Origin: Glandiceps talaboti
Taxonomy: Eukaryota; Hemichordata; Enteropneusta; Spengelidae
NCBI RefSeq assembly: GCF_964340395.1
Contig: NC_135564.1
Coordinates: forward strand, 7,205,361 to 7,269,360
Direction: 5' to 3'
DNA: 64,000 bases
Shown here: one piece after another, positions 13,546 to 28,904 of the stretch
How the letters are laid out: each line of letters begins with the position of its first letter
Numbering within the stretch: the stretch's first letter is position 1
Made by a program: the position numbers and the translations under genes
Notes under the pieces: model-generated
The model's database searches: none
What the model was told of the DNA's origin: nothing
Seen by the model: the letters and a program-made list of their open reading frames with translations, nothing else

Positions 13546-14242
13546 AAATATATCTTACAGCCATAGGATTTGTCATGGCGTTTGTCGGACCTACGCACCA
13601 TTTATCTTGCTGTAAAAGCCCCTTAAGATTAAAGTGATAAACCGCAGTGAACAATCGTGCAACATCATTTTGCACGTTCCCAAACCAGTAAATCTTCCCC
13701 TACATACTTATCTATTAATTGTATGAAAATTCAATGTATGTTTGTATTTTTCATCTTAACAGATAAGTTATATGTCTTACATGCTTGGTGTGTTTAGTCT
13801 CCCTCAAACCACGATACTTTTTGTGCTGTTTTGTATACATCGATAGGGACAGATAACTGCGTATGCAGTATAATTTAAAATGTAGATCCCCATATTGTTA
13901 GGAATTTCTGGCAAGTCAAGTTTTAGAGAAAAGAAGATCGCGGTTCTGGAAGTATGACACTATGATATTAAGGGGTTTTATGAAATAATTAATGAGGATG
14001 CCAATTGAAGATATCCTTATTAGCGCGTAGTGACCAAAGGTTTTCACAGTTGAATCTGAAAGTTAATCTCACAATTCTACAGTCACTATGATAAGCATAT
14101 CCAGGTACCAATAAATGTTAAGCTCTTACACCGGGACAATCATACAAAGGATTGGTTCCCCAGCCTGACTGGCAGCAAATATTGCCTAATGATATAAAAA
14201 TACATGAAGGTATAAAGATAAATAGTTATAGAGAAATAAGAT
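13546..14242. other. Intergenic, nothing recognised
   Basis: No motif, RNA or repeat was recognised in this AT-rich stretch. Confidence 0.5.
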
Positions 14243-14576
<334 letters not shown>

Positions 14577-15196
14577 AGGAAGACACACAGAGACATCTAG
14601 AGCGTAAAGAAGATAGTTGCATGACACAAGAAATAAGAGAGAAACTCCCTCGTACAAACAAGTTGATATACATGTAGACAGCTAGATTGCAACATCAGAC
14701 ATATTGATGTAAAGATTAAGGCTTAAGTGACAAACAAACAGACAGACAGAAACATTCATTGACTTACGTCGAAGAAAGTAGTATTGCATGGGAAAGCTAT
14801 TAAAGTCACCGAATCTAGTAAACAATTATTTGGGTTTGCAGATACACTCATTTAGCAATGTTTCCTTCCCAAGTCAATATCACCTGTCCATGTGTTTCAT
14901 TTGTAATCAACCTACAGGTCCCTCCAAAGACAGACAATCGAAAGTATGCCCAGGTGGCTGCGACCCTTAATTATTTGTAAAGATTAAAAAGGAAGATGAA
15001 GCAATCAATGTAGGTTTTCCATTTGTGCTTATTTGATACACCTGTACTTGAAATACCAAATGGCAAATCGATGCTTAAAGCAATGGCTATAATGTAAAGC
15101 CAGGTCGTGAATTAGCGGCTGTCACCATTTACAGTCATATGTTGCTGTCTATCGATCTCTTTCTATCATTCATGGGTGTCTGTTTCTCTTTAGATA

Positions 15197-15197
<1 letters not shown>
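14577..15197. other. Intergenic, minor simple repeat only
   Basis: It contains a short CAAACAAACAGACAGACAG run at about 14731-14752. A 60-codon frame (14788-14970) has no recognisable motif. Confidence 0.5.

Positions 15198-15241
<44 letters not shown>
15198..15241. repeat. (CG)n-(CA)n microsatellite
   Basis: A short GCGCGCGC run passes directly into CA repeats. The same junction recurs at 21178. It is alternating purine-pyrimidine with Z-DNA potential. Confidence 0.9.
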
Positions 15242-15244
<3 letters not shown>

Positions 15245-15280
15245 CTATATCAATACAAATAATTATGTATTTGTCAGTCT

Positions 15281-15320
15281 GTTTGTGTCTGTCTGTATGT
15301 ATGTATAACATGTATGTATG

Positions 15321-15351
<31 letters not shown>

Positions 15352-15417
15352 GTATGTATGTATGTATGTATGTATACCTAGTACCTACCCATCCATCCAT
15401 CCATTCATCCATAGATC
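15281..15417. repeat. (TCTG)n-(TATG)n-(ATCC)n compound microsatellite
   Basis: A short TCTG run is followed by TATG repeats (15311-15375) and ATCC repeats (15389-15411). The TATG block is the reverse complement of the CATA block at 15621-15657. Confidence 0.95.
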
Positions 15418-15442
15418 TATCTATATCTATACTTAATAAATA

Positions 15443-15580
<138 letters not shown>

Positions 15581-15620
15581 CTCACTATATGCAATATGTC
15601 TGCTGGAGTAATCTGCGCAA

Positions 15621-15628
15621 TACATACA

Positions 15629-15657
<29 letters not shown>
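15621..15657. repeat. (CATA)n microsatellite
   Basis: 37 bp of CATA tetranucleotide. It is the inverted partner of the TATG run at 15311-15375. Confidence 0.95.
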
Positions 15658-15659
<2 letters not shown>

Positions 15660-18023
15660 TTGGCTCATGTTGACATATGGTACCCTGGTATATCATTCAA
15701 TCATTCTATGTAAGTAATTGCTACTATTGACATATTCCGAAAGTAGTGAGCGGTACCTCAGGGACGTTTACTCAAGCGGAGTGCATAATGGTGATGTGAC
15801 CCCGTCTTCTCTATGTTACACGGTGGATGATGATATTGATAATAGTAGTAAAGCAGACCTGTCTTATCTTATTCAAGTTGAGGTGTCGACATGCTACACC
15901 GGGCATACTATTACCTGATAAAGATCTAACATAACCCACTAAGCGTATATACACTGTACAACTAGGGAAATATCAGCCTGTATTATATCTACAATCAAAT
16001 TCTAATTTCATTATTTTTGGGATTACATTATTAATGCTTTACAGTAGTATTAGAATGCAACGGTTGTCCAATTCACCCCACCGTGCCTTGGGAACCTTCG
16101 CTACGGAAATCTGCATAGTAACTAGATACACTTGGAAACAAAATCTTTCTGAGCAGGATAAAATTATTGTATGTGATTCCCGAAAGAATGTTTCCCCTAG
16201 CGAACCCTGGCGCTCATGCAAATAAGGCAAACTCGAGGTTGTGGTCATAGCTTGGGTTTGGTAAGACCCTTGGATAGTGATCACTGTGTGTCATGTCAAC
16301 CTCAGACCATCAAATTGTGGTGTGGTGTGAGTGTCAAAGAATACAGTGTGCCTCAACCAAGCACAACTACTAGACAACCAGTGAGTTTTAAAATATATTC
16401 AGAATATCCAAAGGCAATGAAACGACATTCACTTCAATACTTGTACAGTGATTACGTATACGCGCTTGAAGTGATTTTGACGACGGATCGAAGACCAATA
16501 ATTTCACGGTGTGTCAAATCTCGTTTTGCACTTTAGTAATGAAATGGCATTTACAACCACTTAAACATATATTTACGAAATGAGGGCATTGTGTACTAAC
16601 TCGCTATCCTACTGGGCACTGCGGGTGTATGTTTGCAGTAAAGGCTAAGCATACTACTGATGGTGAATGCAGGAACGAGTAATTATTATATAACAAAAGA
16701 AAAAGGCTCTCAAACATAGTTCTCACATTCAATAATGCCATAAACAAAATATGGTCAAATTAGTAACATCTATGTTCTGATATAAAGGGAATTGTTGAAA
16801 ATTTGTATTTTAAAATATTTTTATATAATTCAATTTCAAGCAGTGATTGAAAAGAAACATTTAATTAATTTCGCAGTGACAAAAAACCTTTGGATGCCAT
16901 ACGAATGATGGAATAATCTTTGACTGACATTGGAAATCGTCGATTCAGACATCGAATAGCGGGAGATATTTAAATGGTTAAAGTTCTCTAGTAATTCTTT
17001 TTTTAGCAGATTTCATTGTATACTTAGCAAAAGACCATCTCCGACCCTGAATGCGAAATTTATTAATCTTAAGAATCTCCGGAAATGTCAACCTTGCCAA
17101 AACCTTTATAGAACGTTTCTGTTTCTCGTCTCCCATAGAAACAGATTGAACGATGTCATTTATGATGACATTGTTTCAGCAATCTACACATGAAAGGGAT
17201 ATATTTCGATGGGTAAAAACATTATGATCATTAGCAGAGTTAGATCCATATACGTCGCTTAATGGCTTTCTGACGCGATGACTGTAAAAAGCTTTGATTT
17301 ACATGATATCAGTTACTAAATCAAATCAATCATCAAAAGCAGCGACAAAATGTCATATGCGTATATATTTCATATGAATTTCTAGAACGGAAAATCACCC
17401 ATAGTTGTATAAGTGGACGTCTTTATCACGATCACGGAAACAAAATACTTTAAGAAATCGACAAGCTTTATCAAAGCTGTTGTAACCGTACACAGTGCCT
17501 TTCCATTAAGAAAGGTTGGATGGAGATAGAGAAAACTGAGGATGTGTTACAAAATGAACAAACTATCATGCAAACATAGTAGAATTTTACTAAATGCATA
17601 GGTTGAAGATAAACAAAAAGTCTTAGTTTTTCAGTACAACTACATCGATTCGTACCAGCACATTCACCGTGCTTCTTCTAACCCACACAAACGATTCCTA
17701 ATTTTCGTTATTTTGCATGTATATTTTTGGAACACTGTTAATTTTTATTTCTAAATCTACAAATCAACCAAGTCTCCTATTATGCGATTTCAGAAATCCA
17801 CATTGGAATGTGTTATGAAGTATATCTTTTGAACATGCAACCTATAACTACACCATCTTATTTCCTTTAAATCTTCAACAGTGTAACTATGTTTTTTTTA
17901 ATATATCATATAAACATTATATGATCTGATTTCCATTCTGGTGTTGAAACCTTATCAATTAGACATAGCGAAAGAAAAGGGTTATGTTAGATATATGATT
18001 GCTTGAAACACTTCTTATATCTA
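15658..18023. other. Intergenic, nothing recognised
   Basis: A somewhat less AT-rich patch around 15750-16540 carries overlapping open frames on both strands (up to 106 codons, 16216-16536 plus). Their translations resemble no family I can name and lack a supporting splice context. The remainder shows nothing. Confidence 0.45.
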
Positions 18024-18365
18024 TTCCTCAAAATATTTCTTCGTTCAGTCAATGAAAATACACGTGACCTAAGGGGTCCTTGTCACTACGAGTCCCTAGA
18101 TGAGTATTGACAACCCTTGGGTCATACGTAATTTCCGACTGAATGAAGAAAAATATTGGAGAATTATATTATTATACCATCGCCAATAATATAAAAACAA
18201 ATTGGGGAAACTAATTATAATGGTAATTTTGAGCGTTTTGACTCATAGTTCGAACACAGCAGAACCAGTAACGTAGACACGCGTTGTCGTGACGTAGAAC
18301 GACCAGAGTAGATATTCCATATTTATTGTTGAACCTGGCTCGATCGTGCATGGTATAACGTTATA
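18024..18365 (-). mobile_element. Element family A, reverse copy
   Basis: This is the reverse complement of the 13190-13545 element. The foldback part spans 18024-18170 (CTTCGTTCAG at 18039, CTGAATGAAG at 18139). It is followed by the reverse complement of the GTCGTTCTACGT segment (near 18285-18310) and weaker similarity to about 18365. The copies are diverged but collinear over about 340 bp. Confidence 0.7.
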
Positions 18366-19902
18366 TATTTCACATAGTAATTCTTGTAATGGCCACGTAC
18401 TAGAAAAATGCTAACGGCAATGACACCTGTTTTCCACAAATCTAGTCGCCCCAAATGGCTTCTTCGTTCACACCCATCCTTTGCCTATACACGTTAAAAT
18501 AAACGTTTACAAACTTTGATTAGGAAAATGGGTGCATGCCTTTTGCCTTTGGAGAACAAAATTGCATTTCAGCATGCGTTGTGACTTCAGAAACACTGAC
18601 GAAGCCATGGTGGGTACCTGGCGAAAGCCGTCGGTGAGCCAATCGAAGTTATATTCACATTAAAAGCCTATAGAGAGAAATGGATGAAAAATTACAACAC
18701 AGCTACAGTAAGAAGTAAATATCTAGTAAAGTAACACTTGAGATTAGCAATCCATCAATAGCCTATGGTTAAAGACCTCTACGTGTTCAGCTCTTTAGCA
18801 GTTGATTTAAGTAAATTTGGTTGTAGAATGGATTGCTTTCACTCTGTACGAATACTAGTATACTTTACTGCAGTGACCTTGTTAACCAACTTTAAAATAA
18901 GTAGACACATCGTAAAGGCTAGAGAAAACCTTTATCAAAATGGCCATCATCCAAAGCATTGCTTTTGAAATTATTTTACTCTGAGACTCCTTAACATTCA
19001 TATTACATTGCCAGATAAGTTGATATGGACAAGTGGAAAACAAATCTTGAAATTAGCTTTAAACTGTTTGGATTTCACTCATGCTAGTTTCTCATGGGAA
19101 CAAGATTACGAAACACTAAATGTTTTTTTTTTAATGTAAAGCATCGTGGTATATACATCATCTGTAGCATGTTTGAATATACTACAAGTTCGATATATTT
19201 GACTTTGTAGTTCTGCGACGTCTATTGTATGTATATCGAGCGTGTATTGAGCAGGAACGGCAATCTTTTGATCCTAGAGGCAAATTTCAATAGATTGACA
19301 AAACTTTAAGTGCTTTTTAACTTGTTCAAATGAGGAGATCGTGGTTTTACCCAACCAACTGTGAAATAGAAAGTTGACTACCTTTCTTCTAACAAATTCG
19401 ATTACATTGTATTCTCAGCTGGTGGAAAGATAAAATGTTAATGTCTTTCAATATCCTTTACTACACTTACTGAAAAACGAAACACAATACAATTAATCCG
19501 AAGGCTCAGGTTAATTTCGGCCTTTCAGATGTACTGACAGTTTATGGACCTATATTAGTTTAACGGTATCGTTGTGCTCGTTGTAAGATAAGCTCATGTT
19601 TACGGTTCAAATAAGTATGTCTGAAAAAAACCCTAATATGTCTGTAGAAGGACACTTGAAATCGAGATTACTATACAAGGAGAAGAATGAATCACAACAT
19701 CCCAGGTGATGCTGAAATTGTAACTAAAAAGTTACATTTTGTATTCAAAATACTACTTTTAGGGTGAAAATCGAAAGAATCGACTTGTTTAAAAAGATGA
19801 GAATTATTGCGTGACTGGGTCGAATAATCACAAACGGTGCGTTTTATGGAAAACTGAATGATATCGTGTTTGACACAATAAACATCGACATTCAGGGATT
19901 GT
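18366..19902. other. Intergenic, nothing recognised
   Basis: AT-rich DNA with a 67-codon frame at 18765-18968 lacking motifs. No repeat was recognised. Confidence 0.5.
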
Positions 19903-20149
19903 ATTCAGATACCCTAAGCATTGCACAGTGAACTATCGTCGGTTTCATTTGTTAGCCTTAAAATTTCCACATAGATTCTTTAAACTTACCCCGAGATGCA
20001 TTTTTGGGCATGAACATTGATTTTTAGAATAGCAGGGAACGCTTTAGGGAATGGAACATTCAGATAACATAAGCATTGCACACATAATCTATCGTCGGCT
20101 TAATGTGTTAGCCCACATTGATTCTTTAAACTTACCCCGACACATTTTT
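19903..20149. repeat. Local tandem duplication, ~155-bp offset
   Basis: Positions 19903-20005 and 20058-20149 are diverged copies. Shared words in order include ATTCAGATA, TAAGCATTGCACA, CTATCGTCGG, GTTAGCC and ATTCTTTAAACTTACCCCGA. The frame at 20051-20248 that crosses copy 2 has no match and is not called. Confidence 0.75.
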
Positions 20150-21177
20150 ATTATTTTCTTAGGAAACCTTTCCAACTTCTTTCCCTTGGAATTCATTTGT
20201 ATAAAGTCGATCAATAACCAACATCACCCGTGTGTTAATTCTTACTGAAGAAAAGATTAAATATTCGATTTCACCCAAACCCCGTAAAGGATATCAAATC
20301 GTATAGTATTCTCACCAAGCATGTAATAAACGGCGGCATTCAATATACTTGACGGCCAAGAAATAGCCCTCATTTTCAATGGCTTCGTGAAGGTTCATTT
20401 TCTTGAAACAAACTCAGCTGATCGACAACATCTCAATGAACACGATGACATGTGATTTAATTTCGCTCTCTAATAAAGCAATGCAATTTACCGACCTGTA
20501 GACATTACCTTACTTTTCATAGTCACTCTTTCTAATCACAATGTGACTCCAAGCTAAAATGCTTTATATCAGGCAACAAAATTGAATGGTAGCCGAGTCG
20601 TATTTGAATTACAAGTCACTCTTCCCCAAGGAGTAAATTTCTTTCATCAATCAAATTTTACAGGGAACCCTACGAATTGCGTGTGTGTTCGAAACTGTAA
20701 TTTATACACTCGAAGATTTTGTTGTTTGACTATCACCGTGCTACAAGGACATTTCAAACGCGTATTTGTGATCACATAAGAACAAACTAAAACATTAATG
20801 TTCGAAGAACTATAATTCATTTTGTTGCATTGGTTTCTGTTCATGGGCCCAATTTGAGTTTTAAAAATTATGAGATACCAGAATTATTGTATAATAATGT
20901 TGAGAATTATATTATAATCGTCATAGCGCAGTTCAGGAAGTCATTTTCAATTCCTATGTAACCATGGTAAATGCAATTTGTTCGTAGTCACACGGAACGA
21001 GCTTTATCCAGCAACAATGTTTCGATGCTGTCGAACCACCCTATGCAATTTATGCTGTGAATAGTCAGGTGGAATAGGAATAGTTGGAAAACAGTGATCA
21101 AGTCATGATGTGCTTCTTTTCATTTCTGTCGACGCTCATGGTAACTTCCCACCACGGAATTATAATGTTGGAGTAAT
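20150..21177. other. Intergenic, nothing recognised
   Basis: Two 65-codon frames overlap on opposite strands at about 20582-20844. Neither carries a recognisable motif. No repeat was seen. Confidence 0.5.
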
Positions 21178-23211
<2,034 letters not shown>

Positions 23212-26200
23212 CACTTGAAGTACGTAATAAGATATATTAATATGACGATACTCCTACTTTGCACATCACACATTGTGTGAACAGGGTGAATTAATGTTGA
23301 TATAGCTTCACTCTCATATTCTCAGTGCATTGAAGATCAAAGCAAAGGTCAATTTGATATCATACAAAATCCCTGAAAATCTTATAGTAAGTGTCTAGAT
23401 ATCTCTTCTTTATCCATATACGTTTTCGATAAATGCAATGGATAATAATGTACAAATGGAATTGTGACCTCCATTAGCCATATCCCACTTTCACGCTTAG
23501 CTTAACATTTCGCCCTGTTGTGGGTGCCATTACCAGAGTTTTCCTTTAAAAAGGCGAAGACGGTTGTAGAAAGGGTGTAATGGAGGTCAGTAATTAAAAA
23601 CATAAACATGTATTATCAGTTGTGAAGGTCTAGATGACAATTACAACTACGGTCGGGCACAAATTATTTACTTTTATCTCATTCATTTTTTGTGTGTGAA
23701 ACACCATCACTGTTCATTTATTAGAAAATCACGTGAGTAGCAGCAGTAAGCAGAACTGAATTTAGATAGACATGTCGGAAACTATTTAAAAATCCACATT
23801 ATGATAGTCTAAGTTACTATTCGATACTTAAGATTGCAGTTTCGCTCTAATTTCCGTGTTCGATAAGGTGATTAGGTTCACCAAACTTATGTTGTGCTGA
23901 TAAAAGTTTTCATGTGAGATTTGTATTGATATTGTTTTATTCCATGCTTAACTTAAAAGGATTAAAATAATCGCACTTCCAGATCAAGATAGCGACAAAA
24001 GAAATGCAACATTTTCAAATGTAAGTACAATTTTTCTTCATCCAGAGTTGGAAAAGACCACCCAGTATAGTAAAACTGCAGCTGAAAGATGAAAGCAGAG
24101 ACTCTTCGTGAAGAGTGTATAGATACATATATATATATGTTATTGTTAAAAATGTCTAGTGTAGTCATCATATTCTTCTAATTCTTGAAATTACGTGAAT
24201 GGTAATTGAAAAATAGAGGATATATAAATGTACACATACTTTCACATTTCGTTCATATGAACGAGGTGACAACGTGGATGACGCAGCAGGATCTTAACCA
24301 TAGAAAATAACACTCTGCTCTCAATCGATTCTAAATGTTAAATCTAGTGATAAAAAGTAAACTCCAAATACTATTTAATGTAGTACAGATTTAAGGATTG
24401 TAGTCCTTAAATACCATTTCTGCTACTTGCAACATTTATCTTCATTTTAGGATGACAACGTTATCATTGTAGTTTGTGTTCGTTTACTTATTCAGGCAGA
24501 ACAATACAATTTCGGCAGTTGATCCCTTCAGGCTTCAAGACACCTGTCCCCTCCTTCGAGGGTGATTGCTATGTTTATATGTCCCCAGAGCGTATTCGTG
24601 ATGACTGATAATTAGTCAAAGAACAGGAGATACACTATCAGTATTACAAGTGCTAAATATATGAGTTTCCAGAGAGGAGATAGCCCAATTTGCAATAATC
24701 TAAGTGAGAATGAATGAATTAATGATACAATATACGAATCAGAAATGAAACACAAACTTTTGTGCCTTTTGTGGCATACTTTGGAGTCCCCAAAATACGG
24801 CACTGGGCAAATGGTTTCCGAATCAAATCACATGATTTGCACTGATACTTGCAGAAGAATACACCATTTATAATCTACTGTATATGCTTACAGAAGTAAT
24901 ACGGTTGTGGTACATTATGGCAACAATTTGATATACATTTCGCTGATGGAACTAAAATATGAAGTCAAAAGACGATTCCCATGTGACAACCCATGTTTTT
25001 GCCAGGTGATCTTTATGTAAACATAGCAGGCAAGCTTAAATGACGTATTTATTTTATAGTAATCGACCCTGACATGTGAAGAAAAATTAGACAAGATTCT
25101 GAGAAGACTAATTGCTTAATTTCCTTCATTGGCATTTCCTTTTTGAATATGACATGTCATAACACAGAAGTTCTTGTTATGCAAAGAAATGTCCATCAAT
25201 ACACAGTCAATTGCACAATGAAGGGTAAAAGCAATGGGCACACTTATCTCAAGTCATGAATTTCATCGTCTATTTCCTTTTTAAATACGAATAATACATT
25301 TTCAACATTGTAGTATCTTTACTAATGGGGAGGGAGTGACAGATAGTGTTTATATCAGCATTTTATTCCTCGACATGTTCGCAATTATTTCACAGTTAAG
25401 ACCGAAGTGGATAATACGCATATGTCTAATAGACACTTCCCATTTGCTTTCATTCTACAAACCCTAATTTCCTTGTATGGCTTACGATAATTTGCAAGAG
25501 TATTTCCCAGGAGGTAGGGATTTTCGAGTCTTAGCGATGTACTACGCATCGTGTTATCTCAAAGAGTTCATTGAATGCTTAATATGTGGAAATACATGGT
25601 AAGCATAAACATCATGGTCCCATTCTTGATAGAAGGGTCTAACATTTCTTTGCACGCTTTGTAGCTATTTCAACAGCCTATTTTACAAAAGCAAATACTT
25701 TTATTACATTTTGACAGGATAAATTGGAAGTTCTTTTAAGAATGGTCGAAAGTACTCGGAATTTGTTTAAATATGATTTTTTAATACGATAATTGTTCGA
25801 AATTGGAAAGTAAAAGTGGGGTATGTAGCCGCGCTGGTTTTTGAAGAAATGCTGAAAGTGGAACATTCACCCCTGGAGTATTTTAATTACATTAATTAAA
25901 ACTTGTTTTGTTTTTAATTTGATAGGAATATAATTTTACTGTACATTCGTTACATTAACAGCATGTTACTAATACCTTTACTAATTAGGACATGAGTATT
26001 TTACACACGGATGGTCACACCATTTTAATGTAAAAAAATATTGTACTTTAAAAAAAATATTTTCCCTCTTATAGTGTCATTTTTATGAAGATGTGATATG
26101 ACCATAAGTTTGTCATGGCCATATTGAAAACGAAAAGAAAATGAGTGGTCGTCAGGGTATCATCATGGTCTCCTTTTCCCCCGTCCTTCACATATTGCCA

Positions 26201-28153
26201 TAGGCGGGGGCCCTATTATGAGAGACAATGAGACAGTGCAAAATCAAGTCTATGCTCCTACGATCATCAATAACGTACTTCCTAGCCAGTGAGAACATTT
26301 TTGTCAGATCACATGAATGATCGAGTAAGACAACTTTCATTATCTTTGTTCGGTATTGAAGAAAAAAGTTCCCATCGCTTTTGCTTTACAGCTTGTTTGG
26401 CCATCTCTCATATTTTCTTCTCCCAGTTTAGTTTTAAAAGTGACTGTTTTTTTTTTACCAACATGACGTATTGTTAATTATCGCAAAGCGAAATTATATT
26501 GTTTCTGTGCCAACTTATACATAATTGTATTTTTTATATACACCATTCATCCTTAAATGAAATGTGCCCGACCACTCAATTTGCCTTAAAATTGTCGTCA
26601 GTCAAACCTTACAATACTTTGCCATTGAAGATATTTTTGGTCATTTTCACTTTCTAGGAAATCAGTAGAGGAGAATATGATAAATTATCTACCATCAAAC
26701 TCCGGAAGACATTAATTTTGGTGAAATGTGTTATGCGGGCCTTTTTTATCACTACCTTCGTAACCATATATGTATTTCCACCTTTTGAAATCGTAGCATT
26801 AAAAGAAATAACCAGTATATTGACATTATTAATAACAATGGCAAATAATTTGTAAACATTCTGGCAGTTATAGCCTCCTTTCTTGATTATTAATACTAAC
26901 TAGTCTGAAGCTATTCAGTCAGTAAATACATTTACTATGAAAACAAAGAAAAGATGTAAAATTGTACACGGTTGGTTATCCTGATCAAATAACGTTCAAG
27001 TATACACTTCTGAAATGACAGTGATAGGCTGGAAGCTTGGCGAATGATCTATTAACTTTGTTATTTGGACATCTATGATTTGGGTATTTGCTTATTCCTA
27101 GGCACAATAAAAGACTATATCTGTTAGTACAAATGGAGGGTCGCGTGACCTTGAAAATTAAATAGTAAATCAATCGTGATTTTATAATTGGCGAATATTC
27201 ACTTACAGTATATCCAATTTGAAGAATAAATGGGGTTTAATATGTCATTAACAGGGTTCGTAATCGATTTGTAGACAGAATATGACTACAGCACACGCAA
27301 GGCAATGACGTCATGAACAAATTCAATATGTATATCAAATTGCAATATATTAAAAGTAATGGTGATGGAAAGGTCATTATTTTCATTAAGAAATCTATTT
27401 ATTGAAGGTTTTTCATACTTAAGTGTTGGACAATGACGTTGATTGTATGCACATAAAAGAATGTCCCATGTTGTAGTAGTTGAATTTTGTATGTTATTAT
27501 GACCATCGTCAGTAGTGGAGACAGGACAGATCCATCTTCCATCGTTGTTTGGTCACTTCTAAAATCACAGGAAATCCAACTTGGGATGCTATATTCATGC
27601 GAAGCTTACTTGTTACTACACTGGTAATCGCTGAAACTCTAAACGATCCATGGATAAATTTCGCTACAAAATAATGGTTTGGTCCATATACATTGGCTAC
27701 TACCATATATACACACAACTGTATCTTCATTTCAAATATACTAATATCGACACTTCCATTTAATTACCCATTACATCGTATGAATGTAACTCATACAATT
27801 TGCAGGCATTTTTTTACCCGTTTTCGCAGCTAAGATTTAGTCATTCTGTAGCACATGACGTAATCAGTGTTGCTCTATTTCTTGCTGATTTCATACCTGC
27901 CAGTCACTCTTGTATGTTGTGGACGCAGTGTGTTTTTCTGATTTCTAGGTATTTGGCGAATATTTACATATTTACAAATCGAATAGACTTTGTGCAGGAT
28001 TGGCCTTTGTTGTGTTTATTACTACTAATTATAAAGCTATACACTAATCATATTTAATCTGCGATACAAGTAATGGTGACGAATTGGATCAAAGCGATGC
28101 TGAAGGACTACATTCGTTGGTTAAAGACTTAAGCATATGTCTTCTGCTCGTGA
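23212..28153. other. Intergenic upstream of receptor copy 1
   Basis: About 5 kb of AT-rich DNA with no recognisable gene, RNA or transposon. Frames stay at or below about 90 codons (for example 27800-28057) and show no domain. Distal regulatory elements for the receptor exon could lie here, but no site can be named. Confidence 0.45.
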
Positions 28154-28176
28154 TATATAAGGTTGCTTAGCTAAGC
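28154..28176 (+). promoter_or_regulatory. TATA-like box and palindrome before receptor copy 1
   Basis: TATATAAGG at 28154-28162 fits a TATA box. It is followed by the perfect 12-nt palindrome GCTTAGCTAAGC at 28165-28176. A start site about 30 bp downstream of the TATA would leave a very short leader before the ATGs at 28196, 28220 and 28229, which favours one of the later ATGs. An in-frame TAA at 28172 closes the frame upstream. Confidence 0.4.
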
Positions 28177-28195
28177 GTCGCTAACAGTTACACCA

Positions 28196-28904
28196 ATGTA
28201 TTCGGAAGAAGTCGCAAGTATGAAAACCATGAAGCTATGTGTAAGGATATACACTGTATTCTTGTTTGTTTCACATAGCACGGTTTTCTGTGATGAATTT
28301 CTTCTCGCTGTATTCCTTGACAACTCGACTAACGAGGGGGCAACGCCTTACAATTTTGTTCGTGTGATGCCAGCAATCGAGATAGCAAAGGAAAAAGTAA
28401 ATGCCAATTCGGAAATATTACCGTACGACCAAATCGAAATGATTGTGAACGTGAGTGACTGTCGAGATCAACGCACGTCTACTGTTTTAGTTACTGATAT
28501 TCGTACTTATTGGGACCCTCACGGCTTTATCGGACCAGCATGTTGGAAACCGATGGAACTGATCGCAGTGCTCGTCGGACATTGGAACTTACCAATTGTA
28601 TCTGGAGCAGCCCAGGATTCTGTTCTGAGTGACAGGAATACGTTTCCGACGCTGGTTAGAACGTTTCCCCCCCTTCAACGGATATCTGGAGCCTTGTTTG
28701 CCTTCTTGGAATACTTTGGTGTAAATTTAATTGGAATACTCTACGACGCTGATGATGAATACACGTTTATTATCGCCTTTTCTGTTTTCAAAGGTTTAGA
28801 AGCCCATAGTAATGTTTCTTATAACGGCGTAGAAGCGCTTAAAGCATTTCGACGAGACGATCGGTTGGAAGACATCGTTCCAGGAATGTCTCCATCAGCA
28901 CGGA
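28196..28904 (+). CDS. Natriuretic peptide receptor-like protein, copy 1, first coding exon (partial)
   Basis: This exon encodes a secretion signal and the N-terminal lobe of a ligand-binding ectodomain of the ANF_receptor family (natriuretic peptide receptors and receptor guanylyl cyclases). From the first ATG it gives 236 codons plus one base, then a GTAAGT donor at 28905 (phase 1). The ATG at 28229 (codon 12, ACCATGA context) gives a cleaner signal peptide, MKLCVR plus hydrophobic IYTVFLFV, with cleavage near Cys32; 28220 is also possible. Family marks are LAVFLDNS (37-44), FVRVMPAIEIAKEK (54-67), GFIGPACW (110-117), GHWNLP (128-133), VSGAA (135-139) and PTLVRTFPP (151-159). Cys89 and Cys116 fit the first disulfide loop of natriuretic peptide receptors. 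N43, N85 and N206 are glycosylation sequons. Membrane, kinase-like and cyclase parts are not in this exon, so NPR-C-type and cyclase-type receptors cannot be told apart. The codons after the donor run into a stop and are intronic. Confidence 0.9.

Noticed and set aside
16034-16536. Overlapping frames on both strands in a less AT-rich patch
   Set aside because: The translations resemble no family and neither strand shows good splice signals. It is kept only as a note in the region entry.
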